The notes under the pieces: model-generated
The model's database searches: none
What the model was told of the DNA's origin: nothing
The model's input: only the letters and a program-made list of their open reading frames with translations
Assembly: GCF_001625305.1 (NCBI RefSeq)
Contig: NW_017804242.1
Location: 4,346,858-4,410,857 of the forward strand
Length of the DNA stretch: 64,000 nt
Reading direction: 5' to 3'
Source: Branchiostoma belcheri
Lineage: Eukaryota > Chordata > Leptocardii > Amphioxiformes > Branchiostomatidae
Shown here: in pieces, positions 1 to 13,772 of the stretch
Layout of the letters: each line of letters starts with the position of its first letter
How positions within the stretch are numbered: the first letter of the stretch is position 1
Made by a program: the position numbers and the translations under genes

Positions 1-3000
1 CATTTTCTGAGGGATTTATAGTGAATCTGCGACAAGACACTCCAATCCTCGTACATATGCGAAAGAACGCAAAAAGCTTTGAAATCCATTTCTTTCGTGC
101 CGCCACTATTCACTAAGGTGTAAATGTGCCCTATCTTAAGTGGGAAAGCCTTCCTAAAAGGAAAATCTCGTACCATATCTTGGTAACGGGCCATTTCGTG
201 CTAAATAGCACGTAACAACTTTCTTGGAAAGCATCGGTAAATACTAGTGTGTTTGCGTGGAAGGCTAAATCATTCAGCGTATGCACAGAAACATCGTCTT
301 CAATATTTTTTCACATTTGATGTAGACAAAGTTCATGCAGCATGCGTTCGGAAATGCAAGATCAAATGGTGCTCCTTAATAGATGGGAAGATTTAAGGAT
401 CACTGTTAAAGAGCTATAGAATTTACCATTTAGTCTGTAATATCGTGGTGCACTTCGATCTCATATCAGTCACACTTTAGTTGTGCAATGGGTGCTACTG
501 GTTATGGTAACTGTCCTTTTCCCAGAGATTTGACCGAAAGATTTTATGTATTCCTAGATGGCTATAGTACCGACGAACATCTATAAAACGACTGTTATCG
601 GCATTTTATGGTTGGGAAAATATTGAAAATCGTTGTTGGGCACATTGGATTGCAGAGTTACGATTTATCCCTCTGAAATACTACCGCTTTGGGTGCTTAA
701 TGAGCAATCTTTTCTCGTAGAGCTGAAGAATTGTTCTGGTATCACGAATGCTGGTAACGGGGTCGTGTAGATTGGATAAATGTAAAAACCCCGTGTGTGA
801 CGGACAATGACATTGTAATATTTGGTACTCTGGACCCAATATAACCTTTGTGAACCCTATGCGAGGTGTTGACGATAAGAAAATGAAAACTATTCATACT
901 ATTCATATCCCTTGATGATGCGTTTGCCACATGGATTAAAGAGGCCCGGTATTATGCAATAAATGTATCCCTAGCATAGTTCTTACAGATCCTATAAATA
1001 AGTTGTTCTAACAACGATAGAACAGCAGTGTACAATTTTTACTACGGAGAAATGAGATGCGTGTAGAATTTCACAATTCTTGCCCAGAGTAGCCTCGCTG
1101 GGGTAATAGAAAAACAGGACAATATGGCGAATGACTTAGAAATCCCCCTAATGCATTTCCCTTCCATGGGAACGCTGCTTTGGTACTTATAAAAGGGAAA
1201 ACTTGAAGACAGACGGATAACTTGCATTTGTGCCGTAATACCTTGAGCCTAATGGCTTTATGCAAGGATTTATTTCCCCCAAGAATAGATGCTGTCCTCG
1301 GGCCTAGATTGTCTTTAAGTATTCATGACCAAGGAAAATGAATTTTGATTCCAGCCCAGATGAGATTGGCCGTATAACATTTGTGGATTACTAGATCGAT
1401 ACGGTGCTTATTGTCATAAATTTGCAATGTGTCAATTTCAGACGAAGACATATAATACGATAAATCGCTATCGATTTACTGTCATAAGAAATTTTTCAGT
1501 TTGAAGATATTCTGAATGAAATTGAAATTAACTTGACGTGATATTACCCCTTATTGAAATCTTCCCTTGTTTCTAAATGGGCCATTATCCCCCCCCCCCC
1601 CCGAAAAATATACCAACGGTGAATAGTTTGCATACATACAAAACAATTTCTCCCATCACGGAGGTTATTGTGACAGTATTGCATCTTTTACCGACTGAAT
1701 GATACAAATGTATTTTTGTCGAAAATTGTTGTCAATGACATTTTTTCCCATACTGTGGGGCCTTGAGCAAAGTCGTATTCCGGTCAATATGAAATGAACA
1801 CTCAATCAATCCTACGGCGAAATTAACATCAAAAGTTGAGTGTATCAATGTATTGATTATGGATTAAGGGATTATGCTATGAAACTTAACCTTTAATGTT
1901 ATATGGCTTCTCCTGTTTAAAACGCAACGTCATGACATCCGGCAGTTACGAGTTTTAGGATGTCTTTCTGTTTATTCATTAATGAAATGGCACATAGAAT
2001 GTAGGCTAAACATGGATCAGGTCCTTGATTGCTCAATTACTACACTTACTAGCTGGATTTAACAGACTTGCATTGCATGTTCCCAGTGCCATGCAAAGTG
2101 TGGTTAAATATGCTGGCATGCATGCAAAATTAGCCAAACGGGTCATTTTACATTTGAACACGTAACTATTGTATTTCTATGTTTTAGAATCATTTTAAGT
2201 TACATGTAAATCACTAAATGGCCAACCAGACATGTACAACTGGTTAGTTTAATCTGAATTTAGTACAAATAATTACTGACCTTTGATATGGGACACTTGC
2301 AGCTCAACGAGGTTTCACAACAAGGTATTCGTTAATCTGACCAATGAATCTTATGTAACAGTGTCCCCAGTGTACAATATACACATCACAGTGTATAATG
2401 GTGATGATTACAAAAAATGGTGAAAAAATTGAATAATCATATATGCATACATCAACAATGGCATGTACTAAACTTTTAGCAGACTTTCAGCGATTGGCAG
2501 AAAAAAATGCCTTGCTTTTCCGTCAGTTTGTATAGTTTTTAGCCAACACGAAGACTCATCGATCTAACGGACCTGTCGATATTTGACCGAAGGATCAGAG
2601 GGCAGCATGATTTATACACGAATTGGGGATAAAAAATGCACGAAGGTTGGTTGACCTTTGTATCTAATTGTCTTTTACGGCCGTGACCGAGTGAAGGCGG
2701 TCGATTGCCTTCATTAGCTCGCCTGACCTCGAACTTCCACGCCTCTTTTCATCACATTTTCTCCTAGTCTGCGGAAAATTTGTCCTGAACTGACTCGGAC
2801 ACTTGTATCTGTTTTTTTCTACTCAAGACCAGTGCTGTTGCTGTCGGCAGGTCGATGCTAGACTGGGAGACGCTTGTGATCGTGTTTTGGTCATGAGATT
2901 ACGATTTGTAGGAGATGGCTCAGCAAATGTGTCAATTGACCTGGCTAAAAGGACATTGGGAATTGGAGTTTTGAGGTATAGCACTTAGACATTGTCAAGA

Positions 3001-3828
3001 AAATCTTGGTCACAGGCACCTATATTTATTTGTGATTGTCTGTTAGTATGAACATGATGCTACAAGAACGATGATGCTCTCGTGAGGAACCTTCTATTCA
3101 AACACTTAAAAACACGCCGCCGGGCCACAGAAAATAGAATATTAACATCACCAGGGATGTAAAGTTGGTCAAGTCTACATACTCATCTATGTCAAGGCTA
3201 TGGCTTATCTAGTACATTCTCCGGTTGGACTTAAGTACTTAGACGCTGTGTCTGTGCGCTACTTCAAGTCCGAAACTAGAGATTAAGACATGCTAACACT
3301 AATACCCTTGCCCCTAGAAGGTTAAGTTGATAAGCTCTTAGCCATGCCTCCGTCGAAAGTTTACTTAGTAGCCAACTTGGCACAAGACGTAGCGATGAGT
3401 ACTCCTGGAGAACAGGTGGGCATGAAACAAAGCTACAAGCAATACATCTCAATTTGTTTCATTACAGCCTGGAGCTAAAGCAAATTGAAGTCACAGACTC
3501 TAATGAGAACATGTATCGATTTCTAGTTCTTAGTGGTCTTACTCCTGAAAGTATACTCTTACCATGTGTTAACTCTATGGATATATTATACACTACTCGT
3601 CATTAGATACCACTGAACTTCTGAAATTATATTTATTGCACCGAGTGGAAGGAATGACACCGTTAGAGGATAATGTTATTATAATTTTTATTGTTTTTTC
3701 TTGATGTTTTGAAGGCATTGGAGATTATTAATTACTGGCTATGTGTTTAATGAAAGTGCGTCTTTTTTGTAGAATTCCCGCGTCATATCTGTCTCGCATC
3801 AACACATTGATGCAATTATTATTTCCAG
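1..3828. other. no gene seen; AT-rich intergenic DNA
   Basis: Only short random open frames (about 60 residues) occur, with no recognisable protein motif. A 14-base C run at 1589-1602 is the only simple-sequence feature noted. Confidence 0.6.
1589..1602. repeat. poly-C homopolymer tract
   Basis: Fourteen consecutive C residues directly follow an AT-rich context. Homopolymers of this length are prone to length error in assembly. Confidence 0.95.
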
Positions 3829-4000
3829 GACGGAAGTATTGATTTGGGTGGCGCTGGGTAAGGGGGAGTTTGTATGTATTCCGTCCTCCGCATCAAAGTT
3901 TGGAAGCGAGTGGGCGGAGATTGGATTTTGGTTGATCAACAAGATTGTGACCCGGTATGCGCTGGGTGTGGTATGAGGTCGCCAGGAATGTGTACTGCAT
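3829..4000 (+). repeat. dispersed repeat family, copy A
   Basis: This is the most complete left end of the family. It begins GACGGAAGTATTG, then GGTGGCGCTGG, AGTTTGTATGTATTCC, GGAAGCGAGTGGGCGGAGATTGG, TTGATCAACAAG, GACCCGGTATG and GGTATGAGGTCGCCAGGAAT in that order. The same ordered blocks recur at six other places in the window. The copy may continue, more diverged, to about 4110. It resembles neither a tRNA-headed SINE nor any element I can name. Confidence 0.75.
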
Positions 4001-4112
4001 GTGTAATCATGGTACAAAACATGACCAATAGTGTAATACCTAGGTTATATCATACAATGTAACAGTTATAATTCAACCTGGCATTTGTAGCACATTCACA
4101 AACCAAAACGGA

Positions 4113-5493
4113 AGTCTAAAATGTTTGATCCATTGTTTGAGTTCTGCTGTGTTTTCCCATCGCGCATCGCATGTGATAGTACATTTTCTGCTAAAACTAA
4201 TCATGGCGTTGCAGACGGTCCTCCACGGGCAATGTTCCAGCCGTTGTGTCATACCCACTTCATAAGCTTGGAAAGGGCAACTCGGGATTCAATCTCTTGC
4301 TGCTGAGACGTAATAACTCCCCTGTTTATTATTAACGCTCCCGGGTAAGTGTCCTAACTGGGAATAATCCTATTGATTTTTGCAAGGTGCAAAGGGGCAT
4401 CTTAGGAGTGATAGTGTGTGTACACTTACTGAGAGTACTCTTCTCAGTAGAGTGGGCATGCGTAGAAGCAGGCGTGTGCCCAACAACTGCCTTTAAAACC
4501 CACAATGTATTGTGATGCTGGTCACGTCAAATCCTTCCAGTCTCTTCTCTTCAGCTCCCCTTCCCCTCTGTTGTTTTCTGTCAAAGTTCATTACCTCAGG
4601 GAAACGAGATATCCTTCCGCGGGAAGGTATTGTTTTCATCTTCGTCAATATGTGTGTCCACGTCTATACCTCACGGAGAATTTGACGGATTTTTTCTCGG
4701 TATATGAATAGTTATTGCGGTCCCTATAATAATTTCTATTGAATCTATATTTTCAGGCATTGAAATAGAATAATTCGATACCCCAGTGCTATAGGTGGTT
4801 TGTTGCCCTACATTATTCACGCAAATAGTTATAAGTGATGACCGGAAATTTTTATCCCCAAGCAACACATCTTCCCCTTTATGTGGCTATTCTCTCCTTG
4901 AGTGTCGTTCAGGGGAGCTGTGGTGGATCATCGCGCCCTTTCCACCTCTATAGCACGTAGAATTGCGCGAAAAATTAGTTTTCAGCCATTGACTGTCTTT
5001 TGGCCCGACCTTCATAGCACACGAGATTAGTCGCGCAATTCAGTTAGAACCTCATTTTCCAAATGAGGTGATTTGGAGGCAACATCACTACTCGTCCTCA
5101 TTACGGCATGATCAGATATCGATGTTCACCAGAAACAGATTGGCGTGCGAATGCATGTGCCACTAGCATATCACTTTTTAATTATTTTTAATGACTGTAC
5201 ACGGGTTCACAGGAATTTTCCGATATAGATCTGTCTTAATTTCCTGCCACAAGGAAGCAACTCAAGTAAAACCAAATTACAGTAATTTCGGAGACAAAAT
5301 GATTGCTAGAATTTTCCACCAGATCAACCTTATTCCTTTATTGTGCGTAAATGAATTATTCGAGTAATGTACGTATTCTCAGGATACGTCGTTGCTAATT
5401 TATGGTATTTAAAAATCTTGCTTGAACATCAAAGTTGTTTCAATGTCACATCTTGTGTGGGGGACATTTTTCGTATTACTTCCTCGTCTGCAG
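4113..5493. other. no gene seen
   Basis: There are only short overlapping open frames on both strands and no protein motif, RNA gene or long repeat. Confidence 0.5.
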
Positions 5494-5694
5494 CTGTGCT
5501 GCGATCAAAATCACTTACGCCCAGCGGGGTTTCATCGATATTTTCTATGAGCTACGTCGTGGCTGGTCATCAGAATTCCTCAGCGAATCCGAAAGAAACT
5601 TTGACATCGATTTCAACAGATCTGTATGTGCATCAGAGTCTTCCTTATCCCCAGGAGCTCTCGCCAAGTCATTAAATCTTAAAGGTAAGGAAGA
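5494..5694 (+). CDS. orphan candidate coding exon (unrecognised)
   Basis: The segment is preceded by a strong acceptor (pyrimidine-rich tract ending in CTGCAG at 5488-5493) and followed by a consensus donor, AAAG/GTAAGG. It is open over its 201 bases in the frame reading CAAIKITYAQRGF and ending in LAKSLNLK, so the exon would be symmetric in phase. A second frame is also open, which weakens the case. No matching neighbouring exon was found and I do not recognise the peptide. It could equally be a chance arrangement. Confidence 0.2.
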
Positions 5695-5699
5695 AGAAC

Positions 5700-8603
5700 A
5701 ATGTTTGTGATAAGATACTGCAGAATGTACTAGCTGCGAGGATGGTATGATAAAGATGAAGCATTCATCATCTGGGTTGTACTCGTATATAAGTTGGTGC
5801 CGTTAGCGTGAGGTACTACCATCTGGAACTTGTTCCCTTGGTGACTTCAGTGACTAAGATATGATACCCAATAATACATATTGACTGATGGAGAAATACT
5901 TTCGGCGTAAGTTTTCTAACAACAGCATTGTGTTTCCGAGAAACCACATGCTTGTCTGTCATGTTAATTATATATTAAAAGCCTCAACGTCACTAGTCCA
6001 CGGTGGTAAGCACTTTATCAGTTAGCAATGTTTACATGCATGACATGTACAATACACGAGAATGCAGCACCGAATTTATCCAGATTAGCTGTGTTGAAAA
6101 GCAGTGCTATAACAGCGCACAGTGACGTATTTAAACGTTTTCTTTAAAGTCGGCTGGTAAGAACAGAATTTATCTAACTGAGCTATCCGGTTCAATCATA
6201 GTGATTGTCACCATTCCAAAGACGCCATAATTATAATGACGCAGTACACTTGTTGTCATCTGCTTTCATTTCGATTCCTTGTGTTCTTAAATAATTCTAT
6301 CTATGAACTTGAACCTGTGGACAGTAGTAAAGTGAGGAAAAGAGAGCAGAGCTAGAAACTACCCTTCAAGATGATGACTTGGCGGACTAAAACAATATGG
6401 CATGTAGGATCAAAAGTCTCTCTTTTATCTTTAATCCTGCATAGATTTAGCAGTCGGGTGCATCTGATGGAACGTACTGTTTGACTTCCTCAGATTGCCG
6501 GCTCGCCATGGGGCTTCCTGCTTCATTACTTTGGTTTTCTAAAAGCAGTCTTCTAACGAGTGGCTTTCCTTACATGGCACTTTGAGAGTGGTTACTGCCA
6601 TCCGTCAGATCTGCAGAAGGCACCTGGTGTATCGACCAGCTACATCCGGCGCACGTCACCTTAACGTGCCTTTGTAACTTTAAAGAGGCAGTCGCGCTTA
6701 AGGCACGCGTGATTGAGATCCGCATCATGAAACTCATAAAGATTTAAGGCGTCTCCACTTAGAAAGTACATCCATCTTGGCCAGGCAATACACTATGATT
6801 TTTTTCTTGTGCTTTCCAAACGACCGGTAAGTCGCCTACCGTCGGGTAGTTTAGGAGCTGTGTAAAAGCAAGGTCACCCTTCCATCCAGTGTCGCTTCTG
6901 CTGGGCGATACGCATAGCTTAGATACACTTTCGTAGTTGCAGACAGTTTTTTTTACGAAAGTTTTCCCAATGAAATAACCATGGAACGATCTCTAACTGT
7001 GTGTCAGGGCACAGAGAGGTCTAGCCAACCATGCCATATGTGCTCGGCCTCTGTAAGTTGCCCGGGCACGGGTCGCTGACTCCTGCGACGCACTATACAT
7101 CACATATAGCCTGTACATGTGGCTACATGGTATAACACATTACCGAGATGGAGACTTATGTCCGCAACTAAACGTTGCGGGTCAGAGTGCTACGAACGGT
7201 AATAAATCACTCAATATTGGTTTTTCATGTTGCTGGTCAGCTTGAGTGGTCATACGTTACTATTAGGGAAATGCATGCCACATGGTAAGCGCTTGCGACT
7301 TGTGATGTCTTTGTTTATCTGTTAGGCCATTTCACTCCTAGATCGAGAGAAATGGCCGTGTCTAATTCACTCCCCGGGATGAAGTTCATAATGGGTCAAC
7401 TTGACCTTTGTGATGGATGAACTACGATATGGCCGAACGGTGCCTGCCTGAAACGATTTGGGGAGCCACTGAACTGATGTGAAAGCCTAGGAACCACACA
7501 GGTTTACGTGCACAGAAGTGAATATTATAGAGCCCGAAGGACCTACATATGCTTTTATCATTGGCACGCTTTATTGCTTAACCATACTGCTACCAGCAGG
7601 ACGTACGTATTGTAAGATAAAATAAGGAGTGGTAGTCTGGTGGAAGTTCACGGGGTGAGGCTCTCGGCACTATATTGGGCTTGTTTAAGCGTGTAGGAAA
7701 GGAAGGATACTGTGCACTACTTGAAGTAAAATCTGTAGAAGAACGAACAGATTAAAGTTGTACCACCCTTGTTGATCATGTTTTCAAAATCAAAGTCTAC
7801 TTGTTAAGTCTGAATCTGTTCGAGTTGTTAGGGCATATTGTCACACCTCTTTTCATAATGAAATCCACAGCTTAAGACGTTGCTTTGCCCTTTAAAGAAG
7901 TGCTCGACATTCTTAAGCATGATTAATTTGTTTAGTTTTTTTACGGTGTTTTAGCTGTTATCATTTATCTTAATTACTTGTAATACATATCCTTCCAGAT
8001 CTCGTTAATCTTGGGCAACATGAGTTAAGCCCTCATCTGTATTAGATGATGGATCATTACCATTGGAATTGCATGGAACTGATTACCTTGATCAACATCA
8101 AACATACAGCATGCGTATCTTTTGCCCAAACTATGGGTAAGATTCATATGTATAAGCTGCATTCGGAGCCTAAAGGAGAAAGCCCCCCGTATCTACTGAT
8201 GAAGTAATTTGAAAGCTGTAGAGTTTTTGTAAATTGGGCACACAGCCAGGCGCCAATGCGACAAGCCGGGCCGCCGCGGGAACTATGCTGATTTTATGTT
8301 TCACGCGGCCGGGGTCAACAAGATCACCGCCACCCAGAGAATAATAAAGTCACGATCGATACCACACCCGGCTTTTCACACGCCGAAATTGCTTTGTATT
8401 AGTCATGTCATTATCTGGTATGCAAGTCTTATTAAACTGGCACAAATTATTAAGATTACGTTCCCTTAAAAATTCACCTGCTGCTTCTGGCAATGAGAGA
8501 AAAGTTTTGAAGTTGCTCATCCGCTTCTCAAACTTTCTGGCAAAGAATCAGGTAAGAATTAATTACTGGATTATATGTGCATTGTATTGTTTTGGACAGG
8601 TCT
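5700..8603. other. no gene seen; mixed-composition intergenic DNA
   Basis: No open frame above background. A stretch around 6600-7100 and another near 8250-8340 are richer in G+C and CpG than their surroundings, but no motif or promoter element could be assigned to them. A short open segment with a consensus donor at about 8549 is too short to support as an exon. Confidence 0.5.
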
Positions 8604-8925
8604 AGTTCACTAGGGGTTTGTATGTATTTTGCCTTGAGCAGCGAGTATTGTTAATAGGTGGGCGGAGATTTGGTTTCAGTTGATTGATAAGGTTGTGATC
8701 CGGTATATATTCCCTTGATGGTAGAATGTAGTATGAGGTCGGCAGGAATCTGTATTCATGATATGAAACATATGCCGTGGTGTAGAAAAGAATTTGATTA
8801 AATTGAAATACTCTATACTGATAATGATGTAATTCAATCGTATATTTCCCCATGATCATGCAGCATTAAATTCTAAAATACATAAACAAAACCCGAAAAC
8901 ACTTTTTGACATCATTCGAATTATC
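8604..8925 (+). repeat. dispersed repeat family, copy B
   Basis: It shows GGTTTGTATGTATT, GTGGGCGGAGATTTGG, CAGTTGATTGATAAGG, GTGATCCGGTAT and GTATGAGGTCGGCAGGAAT in family order. Its right part (about 8828-8910) also aligns with the right part of copy G near 49,840-49,915, including CAAAACCCGAAAACACTT against AAACTCAAAACACTT. That implies a full element of roughly 300 bp or more. The left end (GACGGAAG block) is missing or unrecognisable. Confidence 0.7.
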
Positions 8926-11900
8926 ACTTATAATAAACAGGGAAAATGAGCACACAGCATTCATAAAAACTGCAAAATGTTCTTGTCAGATACTTTAGTA
9001 TGATGAAGAGCAACCAGTGACCTGCAAAACTTGCCCCAAGGAAAACGGTGATTTTAATTGTAAATATTTGTGATCCTGCCATGAGACGTGTCTATGTCAT
9101 ACCCTCCTCCCCCTCCGAGGTGTACCTGAATCTAAAATATGAGACCCGTTTGCACATTACTGTCAAAAACGTCTCTCCGTTCCATCTCAAACTGCGAACT
9201 TTGCTCCAGTTAGAGAATCTTCCGATAATTGATAGGACCTGGTATTTTTGCGTGGTGCCCTTGGTTCCCACTTTTATTGCTTGGAAAGGGCAAATGTATT
9301 ATCTGGCAGGGTGTCTAACACGATAAGGTGCAGAACCACGGCCGTGCGACTTTATCTGCCGTGGTCTAGCCGAGTGGTCTTGATGGGGAGGTCAAGAGTA
9401 ATGTCATGGCAAACTTAGTACTTTTCTTTAAAATGCAACCCAAAAGAGAGAGAACTTTAAAATATCTAGAGGCACCAATTATACATAACTGTGTACATTC
9501 TCTGATCAATACGTTTAAATTGTATGGAAGGATACATTGTAAGTGTTACCTGAGGAATTTGATATTTTGAACTACAAACGTAATTAGAATCATGACAAAG
9601 TTATATATAAGTATCTCAATAAAGTAAAGGAGATAAGCATTAAACAATATTTATATTAGGCAAGATATGTTTGACAATGTTTATGCTTTTCACATGCTAA
9701 ATGAACCTGCATTACATCATGTGAAGCAATTAGTAGTCTTATAACGGCTTTGCATATGCAAGTCAACTACATAGGGTATCAATTCTGAACTAATGTGTAA
9801 ACAACATATGGGATTGAACATCTAATATGAGGTTGATGCAACTTTATCAATCAAGAGTCATATTTTCTTATACAGCCGTACGACATAAATTCATTAACAA
9901 ACAAGTAATTTACTTACCTAGACTTGAGACCTCCTGTTACTACTATAGATTGCATTACCATGGGTAATTGTTCCTTAGAGATCACATAATTACTGTATTT
10001 GTTTCAGTAAAATGCGATCAACGTGCGCTTGATATTCTTTGTACAGGAATGTGAGATCACCCTATCTGTTTCAATGACATGTTAGCTAATCAAGCAACAG
10101 ATGCCCTAAAAAGTAAAACTGACTAATCGCACTTCATAGCCATCAATCAACCTATTACCTATAACAAACAAACAAACAAACAAAACATATTTTTCAGTCA
10201 CGCGTATGAAAACAAATTTTATTTGCATTTCTCAGTACTATGTATGTGTATCACTTGAGTGTTTATTGCCTTTCCTGTTTGAATTCAGAGTACACAAATT
10301 CAAGACCATTTCATGACTTCACCACTTTCACACTTGCCAAAATGCATCGTTTGTGCTAAAAATGGTCTGGGCTCGGAAGCCATATTACATTATTCCCAGC
10401 CCAAAATGACCTTGTTATGACGAGCTAACACCTTGACCGTTGTGCATTTTCTCTGTAGAAAAACACTCGGGAAATCTATTTCACGCTGCTTTTTTCAGGG
10501 TCATTTCGAGCTGGAATAAATTCAATATGGCTGCCGAAGCACCTGAGGACAGAAGATTTCGAGCAAGTTGTGAATTGAATGGACAGCGGGAAAAAAATCA
10601 TTTTCCCCGTGATCTGACATCACATCTAACATCACGGATAGAAAACTGAAACATAGCTGTTTGAGTTGCCCTGGTCATTTTGCTTCTGGTAGATAATTTG
10701 TATGAGGGAACGTCATTCCTCTCCCTGATACATGAGAATAACGCGCCGTTTGGTTCCTTGGCAAATGTATTTCTCACTGTATGATGAATCACAAGGCAAA
10801 GCACACATTGCTTACCAAGGTTTCACGAAGTTCAACTTTGCCACTCTCTCCTTCAGATGTATGGAGATGGTTCGTTTAGCTCAGCAGGAAACTTGAGCAC
10901 TTTGGAGGTATATAACCCTTGCTCTACACGTTTTGTGAGGAAAACAAATGCCGTGTAAGCCTACGAAGGGCATCCTCGCAATTCAGGTCAAGATACAACA
11001 GTCATTCATGTATGTTATGTAACGTTATAAGTCAGAGATAGCAGAAAGTTTCTGGACTGGCAGTTGTCAGCAGCTTATTTTCGATAACCGAAGGATAGGT
11101 TATTAGCTTGAGTGGCTATGAAATATACACTGACGAAAAGTTGTGTGTGCTACATTATACTTGAAACGTCTGGCAGTTTGCAAGATCTAACCAGTTGCTT
11201 GAGTAACAATTCCCTTGTGTATCTCTAACCTTCATGGAAGATTAAACAGATATATATGTGGTGCCGAAGGTTTTACACTTGGGTTGTACAAAACAAACAT
11301 AATGTTCCCTCTAGGCCAAGTTTACTTCAACAAATAGAGGTAGGAAAATGCGCGTGATTAATCCTTACATGGTCTTATTCCGTGCCAAGAAAGATTAGTG
11401 CCACAGATTGTTTATATGGTTACATTCGTAGTAGATCGTGGTGTGATTGTGGATGTCGTAAGATTTTCAAGTAAACTGCGACAGAATTACCCATTGACAC
11501 GGACATAAGACAGCCTTTATGGTAAGGCGCACGGTTGTATAATGTAAACATGCACGATTATCCCAGGAATTCCTTCATTTTGGTGATTGTACGACGAATT
11601 TGACAAATGCGTTACAGATGATCTGTGAGACAGGTTTCCTTTGCTTTAGCTTTACCGCGATGCAAGAAACGGTCTCTCTGTGTAGCACCTGTGACGGGAA
11701 AGCGTGAGCTAAATCACGTCTCCATATGGCCCACACTTCGCACGTTGACACATCAAGTGAACTTTAGCTCCAGTAATGTCTCCGACGCGTGACGAGTATA
11801 ATCCTACAAGCCTAGGAAGTCCGATTTGTCACGTGTAACGACCGCATGTCACAGGCAGGAACACCAGTAAGTCGTTTTAAGACTTAAGGCACCGATTTCG

Positions 11901-13088
11901 TACCACCTGAATGCGCTACATCAAGTTGCAGTTGGCGAATTTATCTGTGATGGTGCCATTTGCAAGGCCAAGACAATGCATCGTTCCCTGAATATCACTA
12001 TGTTAGGTCACCGTTTCCATTGCAACAAATGCCCTAATGGCCCGATCCTACCAGCATACAATAAGTCAGAAATTTCAGACTTTCGGAAAGCGTTTGGGCT
12101 TTCGTGAATATATTCGAAGTGTAGAGGCCAAAGGGGATTTTCGGATATAATCCAATCGGTATTACAATACTTACTGAATTCTTGCACAATTATTACACAT
12201 TTACTTGCTCCAACCCGGCTCGTGCTGGGTCACCTTCAGCCATATCTATAGATCAACTATCAAAACCACCTCCCACCCTCTAACAACTGATGCCACTCTG
12301 GAATCCAAACATACAACCACCACCTCCTCTAAAACACCGCCGTCCAAAATAGTACTTCCGTCCGGAAAGTAATAAACTAATAAATGACGATGGCCTGCTT
12401 CAGGACACTGGCAGTGTGACAATAAGTTATGACTTACGATGTTCGACCATGATAGGCTTTCCTTTTATGTGCATCAGCACTGATATTATTACCTGATTCA
12501 GTGTTGATTCCCGTGCCCCAAGTGGCATTGAACTCCATGAAACGCGGTCCATCAGATCCCATTAGGGTAAAATAAAGGTGTACAACAGCTACTAAGTATT
12601 CATGCCCACCTGAAGTTTATTTCTAGTCTCATACAGACAAGGCCAAAGGTGCCTACAATCATTACTAATGTATTCATTTCCACATATCTCTAAGAACTTT
12701 AAGAATGCACGGCACTGACCTGAAATAATCCATGTCCTCAGGGATCGCCATAAGTCACACTTTTTCATTCGGAGTGGCAATTATCGCCAAGGTTATTGTG
12801 GAGGATAGGTAAGTTGGGTGTTTTAATGGCCATAGATGATTTACTTACTGCGACTGAAAAAAGGTTATTTGTGTACCGACATGAATGTGGTGCATGTCTG
12901 GCACAGCGCCCGTGCATTAATGGCAGCTCTTCAGATATTCATTATAAAAGTGCCGCCACAAAGTGACCACTGTGCCCTCTTGCCATCGTATTGGCGCCCC
13001 AAATATTGCTACAGGACAGTGAACTCTCCTTTGTTTGCCATCGTACCTTTGTTTGCCATCGTTGCTCGGATATAGACATGTTTTTATG
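8926..13088. other. no gene seen; intergenic
   Basis: Several 60-90 residue open frames (for example 9048-9326 and 12836-13075) have no recognisable motif and no supporting splice structure. A CAAA microsatellite is at 10,164-10,185. Confidence 0.5.
10164..10185. repeat. (CAAA)n microsatellite
   Basis: About five perfect tandem CAAA units lie in AT-rich DNA. Confidence 0.9.
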
Positions 13089-13215
13089 GACAGAAGCATT
13101 GTTTTTAGTGGCTCTCGTCTAAGGAGAGTTTGTATGTATTCCAATTCTCGGTAGTCATGATTGGAAGTGAGTGGGTGGATATTGGATTTTAGTTGATTGA
13201 CAGGGTTGTGAATAA
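13089..13215 (+). repeat. dispersed repeat family, copy C (right-truncated)
   Basis: It carries the left block GACAGAAGCATTGTTTTTAG, then GAGAGTTTGTATGTATTCC, GATTGGAAGTGAGTGGGTGG and GTTGATTGACAGGGTTGTG. Family similarity stops shortly before the foldback DNA element that begins at 13,256. Confidence 0.75.
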
Positions 13216-13494
13216 TTAATTTTAGAACCTATGTCAATCGGGTATTCTCTCATTAGGCCATGTTGATTTGATTATATGGATGACATCCTCCGGGAGCCCC
13301 AAAACTGATGCGCGCGTGCGAATAAAAAAAAGTTTTGCAAAAAAAAAGTTCTTTTCATTATAAAAATCTACGTGGTCAGGGAGGTATGTCCAGTATCAGG
13401 GTGAAGTGGCAGAAGTTAGGGTGGCAGAAGTTGTCTGAAGTTGTCCCAAGTTACGACCATTTCCGAGTGGTTTTGGGGGTTATCGGGAGTAAAG

Positions 13495-13772
13495 TCTGAC
13501 GTCACTGTAACTTCCGACATTTGTGGGGTAGGGTGGCAAGTGTCCGAAGTTGTCCGAAGTTGTCTGAAGTTACGTGACGTCACTGTAACTTCCGACACTT
13601 GTGGGGTAGGGTGGCAGGTGTCCGAAGTTGTCTGAAGTTACGCGACGTCACTGTAACTTCCGACACTTGTGGGGTAGGGTGGCAGGTGTCTGAAGTTGTC
13701 CGAAGTTGTCTGAAGTTACGTGACGTCACTTTAACTTCCGACACTTCAGGTGTCCGAAGTTGTCTGAAGTTG
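13495..13772 (+). repeat. left-arm tandem array with CRE-type palindromes
   Basis: Four units of about 53-79 bp start at 13,495, 13,574, 13,642 and 13,720. Each has a GACGTCAC core, TAACTTCCGACA and one to three TCCGAAGTTGTC or TCTGAAGTT modules. Length differences come from the number of GAAGTTGTC modules. The first, second and fourth units contain a perfect TGACGTCA. Open frames crossing this array are repeat artefacts. Confidence 0.85.

Noticed and set aside
9345-9395. tRNA-Leu/Ser-like start (GTGGTCTAGCCGAGTGGTC)
   Set aside because: The D-arm-like sequence is suggestive, but no anticodon stem, T-arm GGTTCGA or acceptor pairing follows. At most it is a SINE-head relic.
10877-10888. Perfect tRNA A-box (TAGCTCAGCAGG)
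   Set aside because: No B-box at a suitable distance and no cloverleaf stems, so it is likely chance.
12343-12362. Inverted match to the GACGGAAGTA left block of the dispersed family, as a possible terminal inverted repeat
   Set aside because: Only about 12 bases match and no other copy has an inverted block at its right end.
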